A stretch of 64,000 bases of DNA from Galbula dea (Eukaryota > Chordata > Aves > Piciformes > Galbulidae): the NCBI GenBank assembly GCA_013399015.1, contig VWZX01009189.1:310001-374000 (forward strand), given 5' to 3'. Below, piece after piece: positions 24,089 through 37,843 of this stretch. Numbering within the stretch: the first letter of the stretch is position 1; the number at the start of each line of letters is the position of its first letter. The notes under the pieces were generated by a model. The model saw only the letters and a program-made list of their open reading frames with translations. It was not told where the DNA came from and did no database searches. The position numbers and the translations under genes were made by a program.

Positions 24089-27000
24089 TAGATATTCTTG
24101 TTGAGTCTTTACAATAAGCAACTGGATTGATCCAAGTCCTTTCTCCACATAAACATCCTTTTAACAGGCAGGTAAATTTGTGCAGTCTATCTCAAAGCAT
24201 CAACTGAACTGCTCTGACAGCTCAGAGAATGTTTTTATTCTATCCTTTCATTTGTTTAAAAAGGCCTCTGGCTTGAACATCCTTGTGAGTAAAGGAAATG
24301 CTCAGAATTGTTTTCTAACAAAACTAAGAATTTACTGCTCTTCTTTCTTGCTGATGTTGATACAATATGAAGATGGGAATTGAGTTTATAAGAGAGTGCT
24401 GGAACATATACAAGTAACCTGAAGTTAAAATGTAGCCAAACAGCTACAGGCAGCAATATAAGGGTGCAAAGTATCACATGGTAAAGACACTCCTGTACTC
24501 ATTTTGTGAGGTTCATGAGAACTTGGGAGCGTTATAGCCTCTCTGGAGCTGAGTTGAACACATCACTGCTTCTCCCCTGCCTCCCAGGCAGAGGTTATTA
24601 AAGCACAGGTCAGCTCTCTACTTGTACAATGTCAATTCAAACTTATTAGCTCAAACCTTTCCCTGTGGTTTAAACCAGGACAGCAGACTTTGCCCTTAGG
24701 CACTTGGGGAGCATTCTCAGGGCCAGCTCTGCTGTGGGATGGCAGTCTCTAGCTGAGCAGGGACACTGATATCAAAAGGCTTAGTAACTTCCTACACCAC
24801 ATCAACCTATTGTAAGTGAACATAAACCTAAATCCTAAGTGACCCTGTTATGTTTTTTCAAGTAGTCAGTGTTTGCTCTCTTCTGTTTAAGAGGAATCTG
24901 GCAGGACAGTGAAGCATGTCAACCTCTGAGGAGCCATGTTCACCTGGAAAAATGACCCCAAAGAAAAGTCAAATGTAAACTTCAGTGTAAAAAAAAAAAA
25001 ATAAAAAATCATAAAAGCAACTGATAAGAAAAATCCTCTTTTAAGAGATAATAATTATCTGCACAAAAGTCCTGAATTTTGGAGGATTGGGAACAGTTAA
25101 GGGGAGACTTCTCCTGACACTTTGGTTGACTGAACACTAATCCATCACTTCAGCCAATTTAGCTCCTGCTGATTACATTACTGGGGACTAGATGTAACTA
25201 CTCTAATGTACTAACTACTATAACATACTGACCTGTTTGTTGATACAAACCTTCAGGTGCAGAAACTATTTTTCCATTATCTGACATCATTACTAATGAC
25301 CTGCTCTGTTACCCTTTCATAAACCAGAGCAACTCTAGGAACACTGGTTTTCTTCCATTAACAGGATTAATAAAGGGCTCTACATAGGAAACTGCTAAGC
25401 TCCCTCAACTTCTAAACAGAGCTGAAAGCATTCAGTAGCTTGTAGGAGTGACCTCTGACGAACAGCCACCAACAAAGATTTGTAAGTACTCTGTAATTGC
25501 TTTGAACTAGAGACCATTAACCTCAAAACTAGGCTAGAACTGAAGTACCTGCAGCAAAAACCAAAACGTTTTCACAAGGTGTAACAGCATGCAAGGAAGC
25601 TGCAGATAAACACAGCCTCATCAACTAGCACTCTACTGTAAAAACTAATTTGTATTTTTTTTCCTTATTCTTAATGACAATGAGTTGGCAATGAAAAAAT
25701 TCCCATCCTTTTCCATAGGTTCTAAGTGCCATTAAAGGAAAAATAACACGAAGTCAGCTTTAATTACCATATCTGATTATGGGTAAATTAACCAATTTTA
25801 AAAGTTACCAGAAAGTCAGGAAGTTTCTATGTTCTTACACATTAGCAAAAGCACTCAAGTTCTACTCCAAGGGTATTAGTAGTATCTTCTGGAGAATATC
25901 TGTACTGAAACACTCCAGAAGAGTGGCAATTTATATCTTTCTGGCCACAACACGGGATGTGTTACCTTCTGTCAGGCTGCACTATTTGCCATGCTAAGTT
26001 GGTGGTACAAAGCATGAATAAGGTGAGAACTAAAGGCATAAATGAAGAACTGATACAGCTTACTCTCATGTTTTTGGAGTCCTGTTTAATACAAACTACA
26101 TTCTGAAGCAGTTTTCTCTTCTCCCTTGTGAATACTCCTCAATATACCATGAAATCTATTCAAGGTTACTCCAGCCCTATGCCATAATCAGTTAGAATGA
26201 CTGTTAGATGTTACTGCAACTTGAGAATTATTATTTGACAGAGGTTAGCAACACAGTACAGATTCACACATCATCCTCCTCCTCAAAATCCACAGCTGGG
26301 CTCTCTTCTTAACCTGCCTGCAACCCTTCCAGCCTACTCCTCCTAAGCACACTTAATAAATACCTAGAAAAACTTCTTAGTACTGTTATGATATCTCCAC
26401 CACCTTTTATTTAGATCAGCTAAAGACAGTGTTCAACTGAGATATATATATCTATTCTTGTGATTTCTGTCATCTTATCATAGGAGATGACAGCTTGACT
26501 GCAAGATGTGGAATTCATCTACTTAAAGCCCTTTGTGAAGATGCATAGGAAGGTGAATCTCAGTTACAAAGTAAATTAAAACATACTGCATTTAAGCACA
26601 ACAGAACGGTGACTGAACATGTCTGAAAATGCAAAGGAAAAAGCAAACCTGTCATCATGACAACTGTAAGCTTCAAAGATGATTCTTTTCATTTCAGCAC
26701 ATTAACCACCAGAGAATGATTATGAGGGAAGAAATCCTCCAAATAGTATTTTGAGGAGATGACAAAAATTAAATCAAGTAGATTGTGCCAAACTGACCTC
26801 TAAAGTTATAGAAAATTGTTGCCTTTATTTCACTTACAGCTTAGGCTCATCCTCTAGCACCAGAAAATCATTTCTGTCTTGGCCTGTTCCAGAACACAAT
26901 ATATTTGACTGCATTAAGGGCAGATTCTGTTTCCCAAATACATCAAATAGTATTGGTAAACATACCCATCAGAAAACTAGAAACAACTTGTTAGCTTGGA

Positions 27001-30000
27001 ATAGTCTTGCATTAGTGTGATAGGGCTACCAACAGCTGTTTCATCTTTATCAATACATTAATTATTTCTCTATAGCTTCTCTCTACTCTCCTGCAAGGAA
27101 TGTTCTGGATTAGAAGAATCTCAACAACAATTAATTTAGCACACTCATCATATTTGTACTCACTGGATACTCTCCAGATTCCTGATCAGGAATCATTTTG
27201 CTCTCAATGAAGGCAGACCCACCATTTTTGGTGCAACAGGATGAACACATTACTTAAGTGAAAACTCTTCCCAAGAGATTAAATAAAAACCCATGAAAAA
27301 TTACTCAAGATAGTAAAAATTGCTAAAAAATGTCATCAGAAGTCCTGGTTTTTCTCAGCAGTATAATTCTGTGTTAACAATTTCACCATGAATCTGCCAA
27401 TAATGTAAACACTTGAGTTAAACATTTAGATGAAAAGTCTCCCTAATTCAACAGACATTTCTGACACGAAGAGAAGGCAAAGAAATCTTCTGCACCCAGT
27501 AAAAAACCCATAAATATATCTCAGAATTTTCATTTCCTAGTCAGTGGACTGTTTAAAAATCTTAACATTTTCAATAACTGTTTGGATAAATTTAAGCCAA
27601 ATTTTATGCTACAGTTCTAAAAGCAGAACTTGTATTTTCTGCTACTGTAAAACAAGTGTGATTTACTGTGTTCCCTTTTTAGTGATTCTGATTATACATT
27701 AGATCTGTACACAGAAACAACCAGCAGTCAGATAAAATCAATGCAGCAACAAGATGCCCTTTCAAATGAAAAGCATCTCAACTCTCTTTTGCCATGCAAA
27801 CAATCACTGAGTGGTACCTTTTCTCAGTATCTATTTATGATGCAAGCCAAAATGAAAAAAAATCAATGCTCTTCAACACAGGGAGCAACATGGCCTCTCT
27901 GTGACAGCAGTAAACCAACCCATTTGTGTTCCTTATCACAGCCAGGCCACTTTTGTAAAGCTTAAAAAACACCTTCCCAGGAATGTCAGTCAGAAGATGA
28001 AACCTCTTCAACAATCCTTCACTAGCAAAGAGGTTATAAACCTTTTAATAAACATTTCTTAGATTCTACTCACAGATTCCAAGAACCTCCTAGGATATTG
28101 ATTCATCTGTTGTATCAGAAAGCAAGAAGTATATAAATATAAACCCTGGCACCACCAGAACTCACTGGAAATTTTACACCTCTTTTAATCTGAGCCTGAT
28201 CATGTAATCAGAGCAACTGAAAGGCCTCAAAAGATATTAGGGATTCGAGAAGGGCAGAAATGAAGTTGTTCAGGATTTCATTCTAATTAAATTTGTCCAA
28301 AAAATCTTCCATTTGGGGCTTACCAAAAGCTGAAGATGCACATTTGTCACTGATAGTAATTATGTTCTGTTGCACATCCTGCTAATCTTGACTACATTTG
28401 TAAACGAAAGGTGTAAACCAATCCATTTATCTCTGAAGTCATTAACTACTTAAGACTCTTCAGAAAGCTACTGAGAATGTTTCCAAGCTTAAACCAGAAC
28501 AATTTCATATAATTTTCAGCATCAGTATAGAGTATAAAAATGCTGAATGAAGAGTTAATTTGCACTAGAAGAGAAGGCCAAATAAGAGATGACACTTGGG
28601 CTATGAGACCGTCTTCAGGCTGTGCAAAAAAACCTAGAGTATTTTTTCTCATAGCCCTAAGAAGAGCTTACAGCTGAAATGTCTTCTCTAATCTTATTGT
28701 TTATTTATAATCTGCATTTATTATCCTCTTTGTTTTTATTTTGCAGCTAATGTCCTCCTTCAGGACCCTATTTATCTCCAGATGTTTATCAGTATACATT
28801 CTTTTCGCTAAATATCTTCTGGATCTAAAGCCTTTTTTTATACTGGGATTTGGTAATCATAACCTTTTATATCTACACTGTTAGTGTAAGCTGACTCCTC
28901 ACAGGAACAAGAAGTGATGACACTCACTGGAGTTAGGTGTCATGCAAGCATATGCTATGGATTCCTTTTGTACATGATTTTGCAAATATACTTTATTGTA
29001 GCATTCTAGCTGGCAAGCAAAAGGGAAAATTTATAGTTCATTCCAGTCCCTTTCTTAGCCTTGTGTAAGTACATTCTGAAGCAGACTCGATTTAATGTTT
29101 TATGAAATTGGATTTTGACTGCTGTAATTTCAGATACTTAATTGCAATTACAAGCTCCCTTTTTAAAGAAGCTGTAATTCAGTAGAGTCACATGGTTCAA
29201 GAGGCTTCCTCCTGAATAAAAGGATAAATATAACACTGCCTAGAAATGTTTACCTAATAATATCTTAGCTGTCTCTGCTGTTTACCACAGAAGATAATCA
29301 TCAGGCATGGAAATATTAGAAGTATTCAATAAATTCCTCATGAGTAAAGAGGCATTTTGTTTAGTTTTCTGTTGCCATCTTCTCTTCCACGACTGAGGAA
29401 GGTGGCTTCAACACTCAACAGTTCTATAGCTGACATCCAAATCACCTAGGAAACTGCTACAGTTTGGAACCTCTTTATCAGAAGAAGAGGTTGATGAACC
29501 GTGCTTCAACCCAAGAAAATATTCCTTGCTAAGCATGGCTTTTGAGTGCCCTTTCTGATGATTCATGAGTTACAGCTATGGATTGATGCATAGCTAATCC
29601 CCCTCCCGAGAGGAGTGTCTTTATAACTCATCAAACCTTAATCAGTTCAGGACAATGATGATAGAGCAGACAGTGAAAATGCTTCAGCCAATGTACAGCA
29701 GAGCAACAGTTCAAGACATTTCTTCCACTTGCATTAGCAAAGGCTCAGAATTTTTGCCAATGCAGTAAATTCACTTAGAGATTTAAAGACACTTCTGTAT
29801 CAGCAAAAGCCATGATACACAAGTACTTGTATCAGTAATATCTGTATAGAGACAGGTGAATCCTAACCCTGAAAAACAGGTTTGCTTTAAGTGATTAAAG
29901 GACAATTTATGTCAGGATACAGGTGTAAGCATAACTGTATGCTTATTACTAATATTAGTATATTACTAATGCACAGCTCTATCTGTTCCGAGATGCTGTC

Positions 30001-30780
30001 AGCCTAACACCCAGGAACCCTTTTCTAACTGAGCCCTTTCTGAAACAGCCTAGAAGATCAAAGAATTAAGAGAAACACACATTGCCCTCTCTTCAAATCA
30101 TGTTAGAGTGTCAGATGAACACTCTGAAAGAGCATGCAAGAAGTGTTCCCTTCTTTTTTTCTTTTCTAAACTTCCAGAGCTCCTGGGCTCAAGCACTCTT
30201 CCTCTACCAGAGAAGCTGCTACGTCTTGATCACGAAATCACTGGTCAAGTTGTTGGGGTTTTTCCCTTCTTTGAAAGAGCCTCCATTTTTCAACCAAATG
30301 TCATTTTGTGTTTACCTTGTCTAACAACTCCAGATGTTTGCTTCAGTCCTTTAACATTCCACCAAGTTTGTATAATCTGTGAATGTTACCACAGTGATAT
30401 GATGTTCAGCCTCTTTCCTAGACAATTTCAACAACTATTAAATAGGAAAGACACTTTCACAGATCTGTGTTGTCATATTGAAATAGTTCACTGTTTTTAT
30501 ACATTTTCCTCCAATTTTTCAGATACATCTAGATTTTTAAAGAAAAAACATAATGTGAATATGCTACCTTCCTACTTCATAAGTGCATAAGGTGCAGACA
30601 ATCCTTTTGTTTGTAATATACTTTATGTAATCTGTGCTAAAGAGATCACATTACGATTACATAAAGCCATCATGATTTGCAGCTTCACACTAAATATCAA
30701 TATTCAGGTACTTAATATTATTATACTGTTCTTACCTAATAATTAACTATTCTAGCAACAGCAAAAGAAATGGTAAATTT
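24089..30780. other. Unique intronic sequence, about 6.7 kb
   Basis: No exon or transposon recognised. There is an A13 run at 24989-25001 followed by taaaaaa. The longest open frame of the whole window (30108-30590 plus, 160 codons) lies here but has a random-looking Phe/Ser/Cys-rich composition and no domain or splice context, so it is not called as a gene. Confidence 0.4.
29139..29150. promoter_or_regulatory. Palindromic homeodomain-type site TAATTGCAATTA
   Basis: A perfect 12-bp palindrome made of two TAAT half-sites facing each other across TGCA, within an AT-rich stretch. TAAT is the general homeodomain core. Occupancy cannot be judged from sequence, and such sites also occur by chance. 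Confidence 0.25.
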
Positions 30781-30799
30781 ATGGAGTTAGACAATATCA

Positions 30800-31041
30800 G
30801 CAGGTTCAAAAGAGGATTGGATACACTCATGGACTGCCAAGTCTGTAACCACATACTAAAAGAACTGGGCAGGAGTGAACCCTCCAGCATCCCTAATACA
30901 AAAATTCTGGTGCTGGAGGAGAATGAGAGAAAACAGCTGCATACTTTCCCTAAAGAGCATCTCATTTTGGTAGTGGCAAGAGAGAATACAGGGCTTGATG
31001 GACCACTGCTCTGAGCCAATAGGGCATTTCTTATGTTCTAA
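30800..31041 (+). mobile_element. Archaic CR1-like LINE relic (reptile/turtle-type 3' end)
   Basis: The plus strand reads ttcaaaagaggattggata, then much diverged sequence, then gggcttgatggaccactgct, ctgagccaatagggca and a terminal ttcttatgttct. This order matches, from memory, the end of ORF2 plus 3' UTR of CR1 families abundant in turtles and crocodilians (gatggacc...tctgacccagta...ttcttatgttct) rather than the modern avian CR1 tail. It is therefore likely an old insertion. Short open frames on both strands across it have no coding meaning. Confidence 0.62.
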
Positions 31042-33089
31042 TGGAAAACCTATCTTTTCTAAAAGCCAATTAGACACCATAAAAGACAGATAATATTATC
31101 AAGTTGGGACAATCTGTAAATGGAGATCCAAAGTTAGTAGCAGTTAGAGAAATGTAACTCATGTTAATTGAATGCTAATTATATGTGCAATTATTTTGGA
31201 TTACACTGAGCAGTAAGACAGTGTGGTAGAAGTTAGTGTTCAGTAGAAGTCCATCATTTCAAAATTTGAACAGAGTATATCCCCTATATCATTTTACACA
31301 TATTGTTCTTTAATTTTTCATGCTGCATGATTTAAGCTCAAGTGCAAAACTTCCCTCCCATGATCTGTATTTCAAGGACAATGACAATAGACAAGTAGAG
31401 GTGGAGAACTGGCTCCTTTTTACCTAGCAGGGTTGCAACACAGAAAACACTAGTGATGTGGAAAATTCCTGAAGCATATGGGGAATGGAATACACATCAT
31501 CCTATTTCAGGTGCCCTTATACAGAACTATCTGAAATACATCTTGAAGGTCCCAACTCATCGTTCAGAAGAGTGGAGAGTGGGTCAAAATCCTGTCATTT
31601 CTATGGTTGTGCAAACCACTATAAGCCTTAGAAGAACAACTCAGGTCCTGGGGTAGCACAGTAACACATTTTGAAGGAATCTAAGCTAGCAAATTTCTGA
31701 AAACCACCTACAAAAGGTAGAATACTGATCTATGCAGTAAATAACAAAACCCTATGGCTCATGCACTGTAAATGAGAGAACAAAAAGGAAAAAAGCTAAA
31801 AGAATGAAGGTTAAACAAAGTGGTATTAGGAAATTCTTCTTATTTCTACTATTCAAGGCTTTGCTTTTCTAGTCTGCATCATTTCTTTGAAGTTGGTTCA
31901 AAAGACAATATTTTCTCACCTTTGCCTTAACTAAATTTGTATGCTTGACAATTTGATTGGGATTTCACCTGAGAAAATAATACCCTTTACATATCTTGTT
32001 GCTATTTATGCTAATTTCTTTCTTAATTTAAAATGGAAAAATATCAGGTAAATTTGTAACAGATACCCTGGAATTAGGGCTGCATATGTCAATTTAGCAA
32101 CTTTTCCATAAGTTTTATTGATCTCTCTCTGTGTCTGTAGAAAAAAGAAAATATGTAAAGGCTTTATTAAAAAAATAAAATTCTTAGATCATAGAACATG
32201 GCATTATCATAATAAAATAAAATAGTTACTGAAATGTTTAATGCTACAGAGGAGGCCAGAGAATGCAAACAAGAAACAGATGTTTCAGAGGACTATTAAT
32301 GCTACACATTTCAGACAACGCTTTCCAACAGTTGCTTCCTCATTTCTTCTCCACCATTAAAGCAAAGGCAGAAGCAATGAATCCAGGTACTACAGTTTCA
32401 AGAATCACGTTGCCTAATGGGTCAAGAGAAAAACCTACATAATAAGCAGCTAAAAATCAATGTGGTTATCATTGCCTCTCCTAGCACCCATCATCATAGA
32501 GTTGGACCAAGGGAGATGTAAGGGAAGGCAATTTACCTGGCACTGTCCCCCCGGTCCATCCCCAATACCATCTGCACAAGTGCCATCATCAGGCAAGACA
32601 GACAGAAAAAGAGGAGAGAAAAATTACTCTAGTCTTCCCACATTATTTCCAAAGTCTATCTTATTAGCTGAAGCTACATACACAGAAACAAAGCTCAGGC
32701 AGAAACAAATCAGCAAATGACACTGGAGAATTACAGTAGGGTAAATTTACCATTTTTTGCTGCTACAATGCCAAGTGAGCCATTCAGCTACTCTGCCCAG
32801 GACTGATGTCCTCTAATGAGATTGCCATTTGAGTCATTCTTCTTGGGTGTTTTAGGGCTTGGAATTACACTGGAAGTCATATAAGCCTTTGGATTTTACC
32901 TGGCTCTGAAACATTTGTTAAAAACTAACATTCACAGATAAGACCCAATCAGTTGGGTCCTTTAACACACTTAGAATAAATTACCAGGTAAGACTTCTAT
33001 CTAAGCCACACTATTGTCTGGGTTCTACTTATCCATCTACCTACTTCCACAGTATTTGTTCTAAATACAGAACACTTATGCCTGCTCCA
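31042..33089. other. Unique intronic sequence
   Basis: No exon or repeat recognised. An 86-codon plus frame at 32460-32720 (begins MWLSLPLLAP) matches no family I know and lacks splice context. Confidence 0.4.
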
Positions 33090-33262
33090 AATCATAGAAT
33101 GCTTTGTGTTGGAAGGGACCTTTAAAGGTCATGTAGTCCAACCCTCTTGCAGTGAGCAGGGGCATCACCAACTAGATCAGGTTGCTCAGAGTCTGAGTCA
33201 CCTTGAGTGTTTCCAGGGATGAGGCTCTTACCCTCTCTGGTAGCAATTATAAGTGTTTCTAG
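33090..33262 (-). mobile_element. CR1 LINE, degraded 3' fragment
   Basis: The plus strand starts aatcatagaatgctttgtg and continues through gttggaagggacct, gtccaaccctc, actagatcaggttgctcag and tttccagggatgaggc to ccctctctgg. This is the rev-comp of the CR1 3' UTR plus the last ORF2 codons. Similarity fades near 33262. Substitutions and small indels are frequent, so it is older than the copies at 19.9 and 41 kb. Confidence 0.87.
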
Positions 33263-36200
33263 TTTGTATTTAACAATAGACCCATAACAGAGTTAGTTTC
33301 AATTTGCTCCTGCTCCCTTTTAAAGCTCTTGCATTGTCCAGCACTTTGCAATGGAGTCAGCTATTCAGTAAGTCTGAAATTTGCCCTTCCTCAGAGTCAC
33401 CAGTTTGCCAATCACACAGAGGAAAGATCTTCTCATGCAATTCACTGACACCTCAGTGAGGACTAGAAAAGCTTGTGATTCTCAGTCCATTTTTGTGTAA
33501 CAGCTGAAACACAGCAAAGTAGGTCAGCATCTTCCCCCCATAAGGTTTAGCAGTAAGTTCCCTAAGAGAAAGCTCAAACACTAGATCAAAGCCACACCTA
33601 GACTGACACACTCAAGGATCCCTCTAGGATGTGCTTCCTTAAGAAAAACTCTTGTTAGGTTCCACAGGAGCTTCAAGTCTGTACAAATGGAACAGTAACA
33701 TTTCCTTGTTGTTGTGCTTTGCAGCTCCTTGAAACACGCTGTTATTCTCTCTGAAGACTGTAATTGAAAGTTATAAGTTATAAAACCTGATTTATTCTTG
33801 CTGAAGGACTATTTAAAATTATCTGAACTAACTGAAATTTAAAGTTTAAAAACCACATCAATAGTTCTATCCTCACCATTTATTTAAAAGGAGGTTTTGA
33901 AGAGAGCAATATGATATCATTTAAAAATGAATTCAACAGTTGTTTTTGCTCCCTCGGAGAGCAGTTATTGCCTGTCACATAATTAAGTGAATATGCCAGT
34001 GACAGAATACACAAAGCAGCAGGGAGCACTGGAAAATACTGAAGCTTCTCATAGTCCATGAGCCTTTGGGTTCACCACAGTGAGAAAAACCTGTCTAATA
34101 TATTAGAAAGGGAGAATTAAAAGACATGATCAGAAAAACAAGACATTGCCAAGGAAACGCTCTATCAGTATATTTCTTACTGGGTGTGAATCAATCCCAG
34201 ATGATGCTCAGTGAATTTTATGACATGCTACAAAACATCCTGCAACACTTTATCTCACATAAACATTTATTTTAAACTGATAAGTCAGTTAAAAATAAAA
34301 CTATACCTTAAATAGCAGTGCTGAATGAACAAAAGATGTTCATGTAGCTTCAATCCACACTGAAGGCTGCAGTGTCAAGAAATCATCTCCTCTATTCAAA
34401 TCAGCCTAATGTGTGTGGACAACTATAGACACTTATGATGGCTTTTTGTCTTCAATTACAAGAACCTCTACAATAAAGAAAAAGAAATAGGAAGTTCTTC
34501 CTCATCTCTAGGGAGGAACAAAGTGAATAGGAAGTCTTGGACTCTTGAATCTTGCTTCTGAAGCAGATGTCCTTATAAGTTATCATTTTAAATACTCAAG
34601 ATTCCTCAAAACGAGAGTCAATGTGTAACACTGCAACTCTAAAGCCAAGGGTGTTCCCCAGGAGATCCAGAACTGGCTTTAGCACACCTTATTTTGGACA
34701 CAGTAGCAGCCAGCAACACTTCCAAGAATATTTATTAGTCTGTCTCATCTCCACTGCCACCGGCCTGCTGACACAGTATTCTCTTCTTCAGCAATACCAT
34801 CAGAGGTCATTGTATTCAAAATGAAACTGCAAATATGTTAGACTGAAACAAGGTAGCCAAAAATATTTTATAAAAGAAAATTCCTCTTGAAAGAAACAGA
34901 GCAACAAACAGACACCTTCTCACAGATTTGGGTGCTGTTTCACTGAGTTTCAAAGGATAGTCAATATTCAATCTACTTAAGCAATAATATTGTTCAACAT
35001 TTCTTTTTTCTTCATACACGATAAAGGCACCCAAGGCCAAAATTCAGACTGTTTTTAAGGAGGACAGCTGATCCTCAGGGAAGTATCACCTCCCTTCAAA
35101 ACTTCCTACAGCCTGTGTGGTAAGAGGCTTCTTGCCTGAAACACTGACTGTGGCCACATACATCACATTAGTGGCACGTACTCAGTCCATGAAAATTGTG
35201 AAAGATGTTCCAAGAGCCCAGATTTCACACAAGTAGACTCTTGGCAGAAATGCTTCTCTGAACACCAAGTGATCTCTAACCAAGATTCATGAGCACTATG
35301 TAAAATAGTTCCTGAAAGGAACAAAAAAGGAAAAAAAGATTGAAAGGGACATCCAATCAATTTATCATGGTAACTGACACCCAGGTTAGACTGTGAGCAC
35401 TGCTACGCTGGCACTGCCTGTTCCCTTCCCCTCTGATTGTTTCATCTATTTCAATTCCTTAAGGCAAGGAAGAGTTTCCTCCTGCAATGGAGGACACTGT
35501 TTGAAGAAGTGATCTACCCAGTCCAGTCAATCCATAACAGTGCCAGAGCTGCTGCAGCCTCATAACCACAGGCTGCGTAACAAAGGCAATGGCTGTGTCC
35601 ATGTGCATCTACAGGAGCCATGGAGGAGATGGGTGCAGGTGAGAGACAGCTGCAGGTGTTACTCACTGTCTTCCACTTCAGAAGGACTTCACAGGGGGCA
35701 TTTTTGCCATGGTGATTTTGCTCTGGCATTATTTATCCCTATATTCTCTAAATAAATGTATTATTTGTTTTGTTTGGTTATTTTTTAAAGCTATTGTAAA
35801 CTCACAAGCTTGGACTAAACTGGCAGAAGCTAAAAATGAAAACCCAGCATAAAAGGTAGCATGTGAGCAAAGTTAATAACACACTGAGTGCTTCTCAAGA
35901 ATGGAAGCAATGCTTCCCAGTGCTGCCAGGGGAGACAAGCACAGTCACAGAACGCTGAATTCCGACACCCATCTAATCTGGCCACCAAAGTCATTGCCAC
36001 TCTCTGCATGTGGCCATGTCCTGTTCTTGAGGCATCAGGAAAGCAGAATATGCTTTGGAGAAACATATGGTTCATGACAGAAATGAAGGTGTGTTTCCTT
36101 CAGAGGTGAGCTGCTGTTTCATCACCTGTGATGAATTCCACCATTCAGAAGCCAGGACTAACAGGCAAATTCTGGTCCTGTGACTCACTGCTGCAACACT

Positions 36201-37754
36201 TCACACATGAGAACATTTTTCTGGAAGCTTCCAATTACCATGGAATTTTTCTTGGGGATATTTTTTTGTACCATTGATTAAAGATAAACACAAACAGAAA
36301 ACTGTGGCTACTAATTGTGGAAGTTGTAGGGGAATATATTGAGATAATTATTGACTTAATGAAGCTGGCATTGAAATACATTTTCCTGATCTGCTCACTC
36401 TGTGTACTGTGTCTTCTAACTGGATAATACACTGTGTTTTCACTCAGCCTCAGTAAATAACAGACTGATCTCTCTTGTTTGCAAATGACAGCAAACACAG
36501 TTCCAGGAAAAATCCTGAAACAAAGGCCACAAGCAATGCAAGTATCAACCATGTCAGTCTCAGGGAAAATAAGCTTTATAGAGAAATGTTTGTTTCAACC
36601 CACTTAAATCAGATGCCAATTTGTAATTAGAAACCTAATTCTGAACTATTTACTAATTAAAAATAACATGGGGAGCAAAATTTCATATAAATGTCATTTT
36701 TCAACTGCAAATCCATCCAGACTGATTTACAAAGCTATGTGCACCTTCTGAGGAGGAAAAACTAAAATGCTTAGTTAAAGCAGTCACCCCTTCTAATTTC
36801 AGTAAAGGTTACTATCCTCCAACAAGTTTTTCAACACATTTTTTCTTGTTCTGTCTTTATTTGCTGTGTGTATTGAGAATAACCTTTTTCCACTGAATAA
36901 GCACTGAGGGAAAACTGGTTATTTTGACTTCCTACCACCAATCTACCAGAACTACTCAAAACTTTGCCTGTGAACATCCACTCTTTTACTTCTTGTATGT
37001 ATTCCAGCTTCACTTCTCATCTTCCTAATAGAAATCCTTCTTTCCAGGCTCTGAAAATTTTGCAGCATACATCTCAAACCACTTTTGATCTCTTGATAAG
37101 CACATTCTTGTACGAGGAAAAAAAAAAGGGAAGGACCAGAGCTCTAGGTCTACACTAGTGTTTGAAGGTCTCTAGAGTGAAAATGAAGTGTGAATATAAA
37201 GCATTTAAAGGTGCTTCCTGGAGTTCATCAGAAGGCTATGATCTTACAGGGACATAGCCAGGCTGGCACTTCAAGTTGTGCCATGATGAGCTAAGTCTTT
37301 AAACATAGTAAATATAACATATTTTACCCTTCCAGGACAAATGTTCTCTCAGTAACATAGAGAGATGATTAAAAACCTAATGTTGTTTTTCATTGGTACA
37401 GGACAGACAAAAGAAATTAACTCTTGGGGTGCACAGATGATCAGTCTGGAGCAGCTCTTGGCATAACTTTAAAATGATGTCCTAAATGCTGCACAGGTTA
37501 ACTAATTAATCTCACAAAACATGAAGTAGATTTGTAATATTAGCATATGCCCTGAAGCATGAGATTTCATTACCTTTACCATTATTGTAGCTTTCATAAA
37601 GATAACTGTTAACAGTACATAGAATTATCCAAAGGAAAAAGGGCATTTGATTTGAAAATCTTCTAGAAGCTGCAGTATTCCAAAGCTTGAGTGCAAACAC
37701 ACAAACATTTATGTAAACCTACTGAACAGATCACTGATAAAACTCAGAGTAATA
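33263..37754. other. Unique intronic sequence
   Basis: No exon or transposon recognised. The 35.5-36.1 kb part is somewhat richer in G+C and carries overlapping short open frames on both strands, none recognisable. Confidence 0.4.
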
Positions 37755-37843
37755 AAAGACCAAAACCAACCAAACAAAAAAAACAACAAAAAACCCAAAC
37801 CAACCAAACAAAAAAACCCCAAACAAACCCAAAAGCCAAACCC
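37755..37843 (+). repeat. A/C-only low-complexity tract (CAAA/CCAAA type)
   Basis: Almost 90 bases of nearly only A and C, with an internal duplication: ccaaccaaacaaaaaaa occurs at 37766 and again at 37800 (34-bp offset). On the Sidekick transcript strand it would be a U/G-only run. Confidence 0.85.

Noticed and set aside
30108..30590. 160-codon plus-strand open frame, the longest in the window
   Set aside because: Composition is random-looking (Phe, Ser, Cys rich), no domain, signal or splice context, antisense to the host gene. One frame of this length is not surprising in six frames of 64 kb AT-rich DNA.
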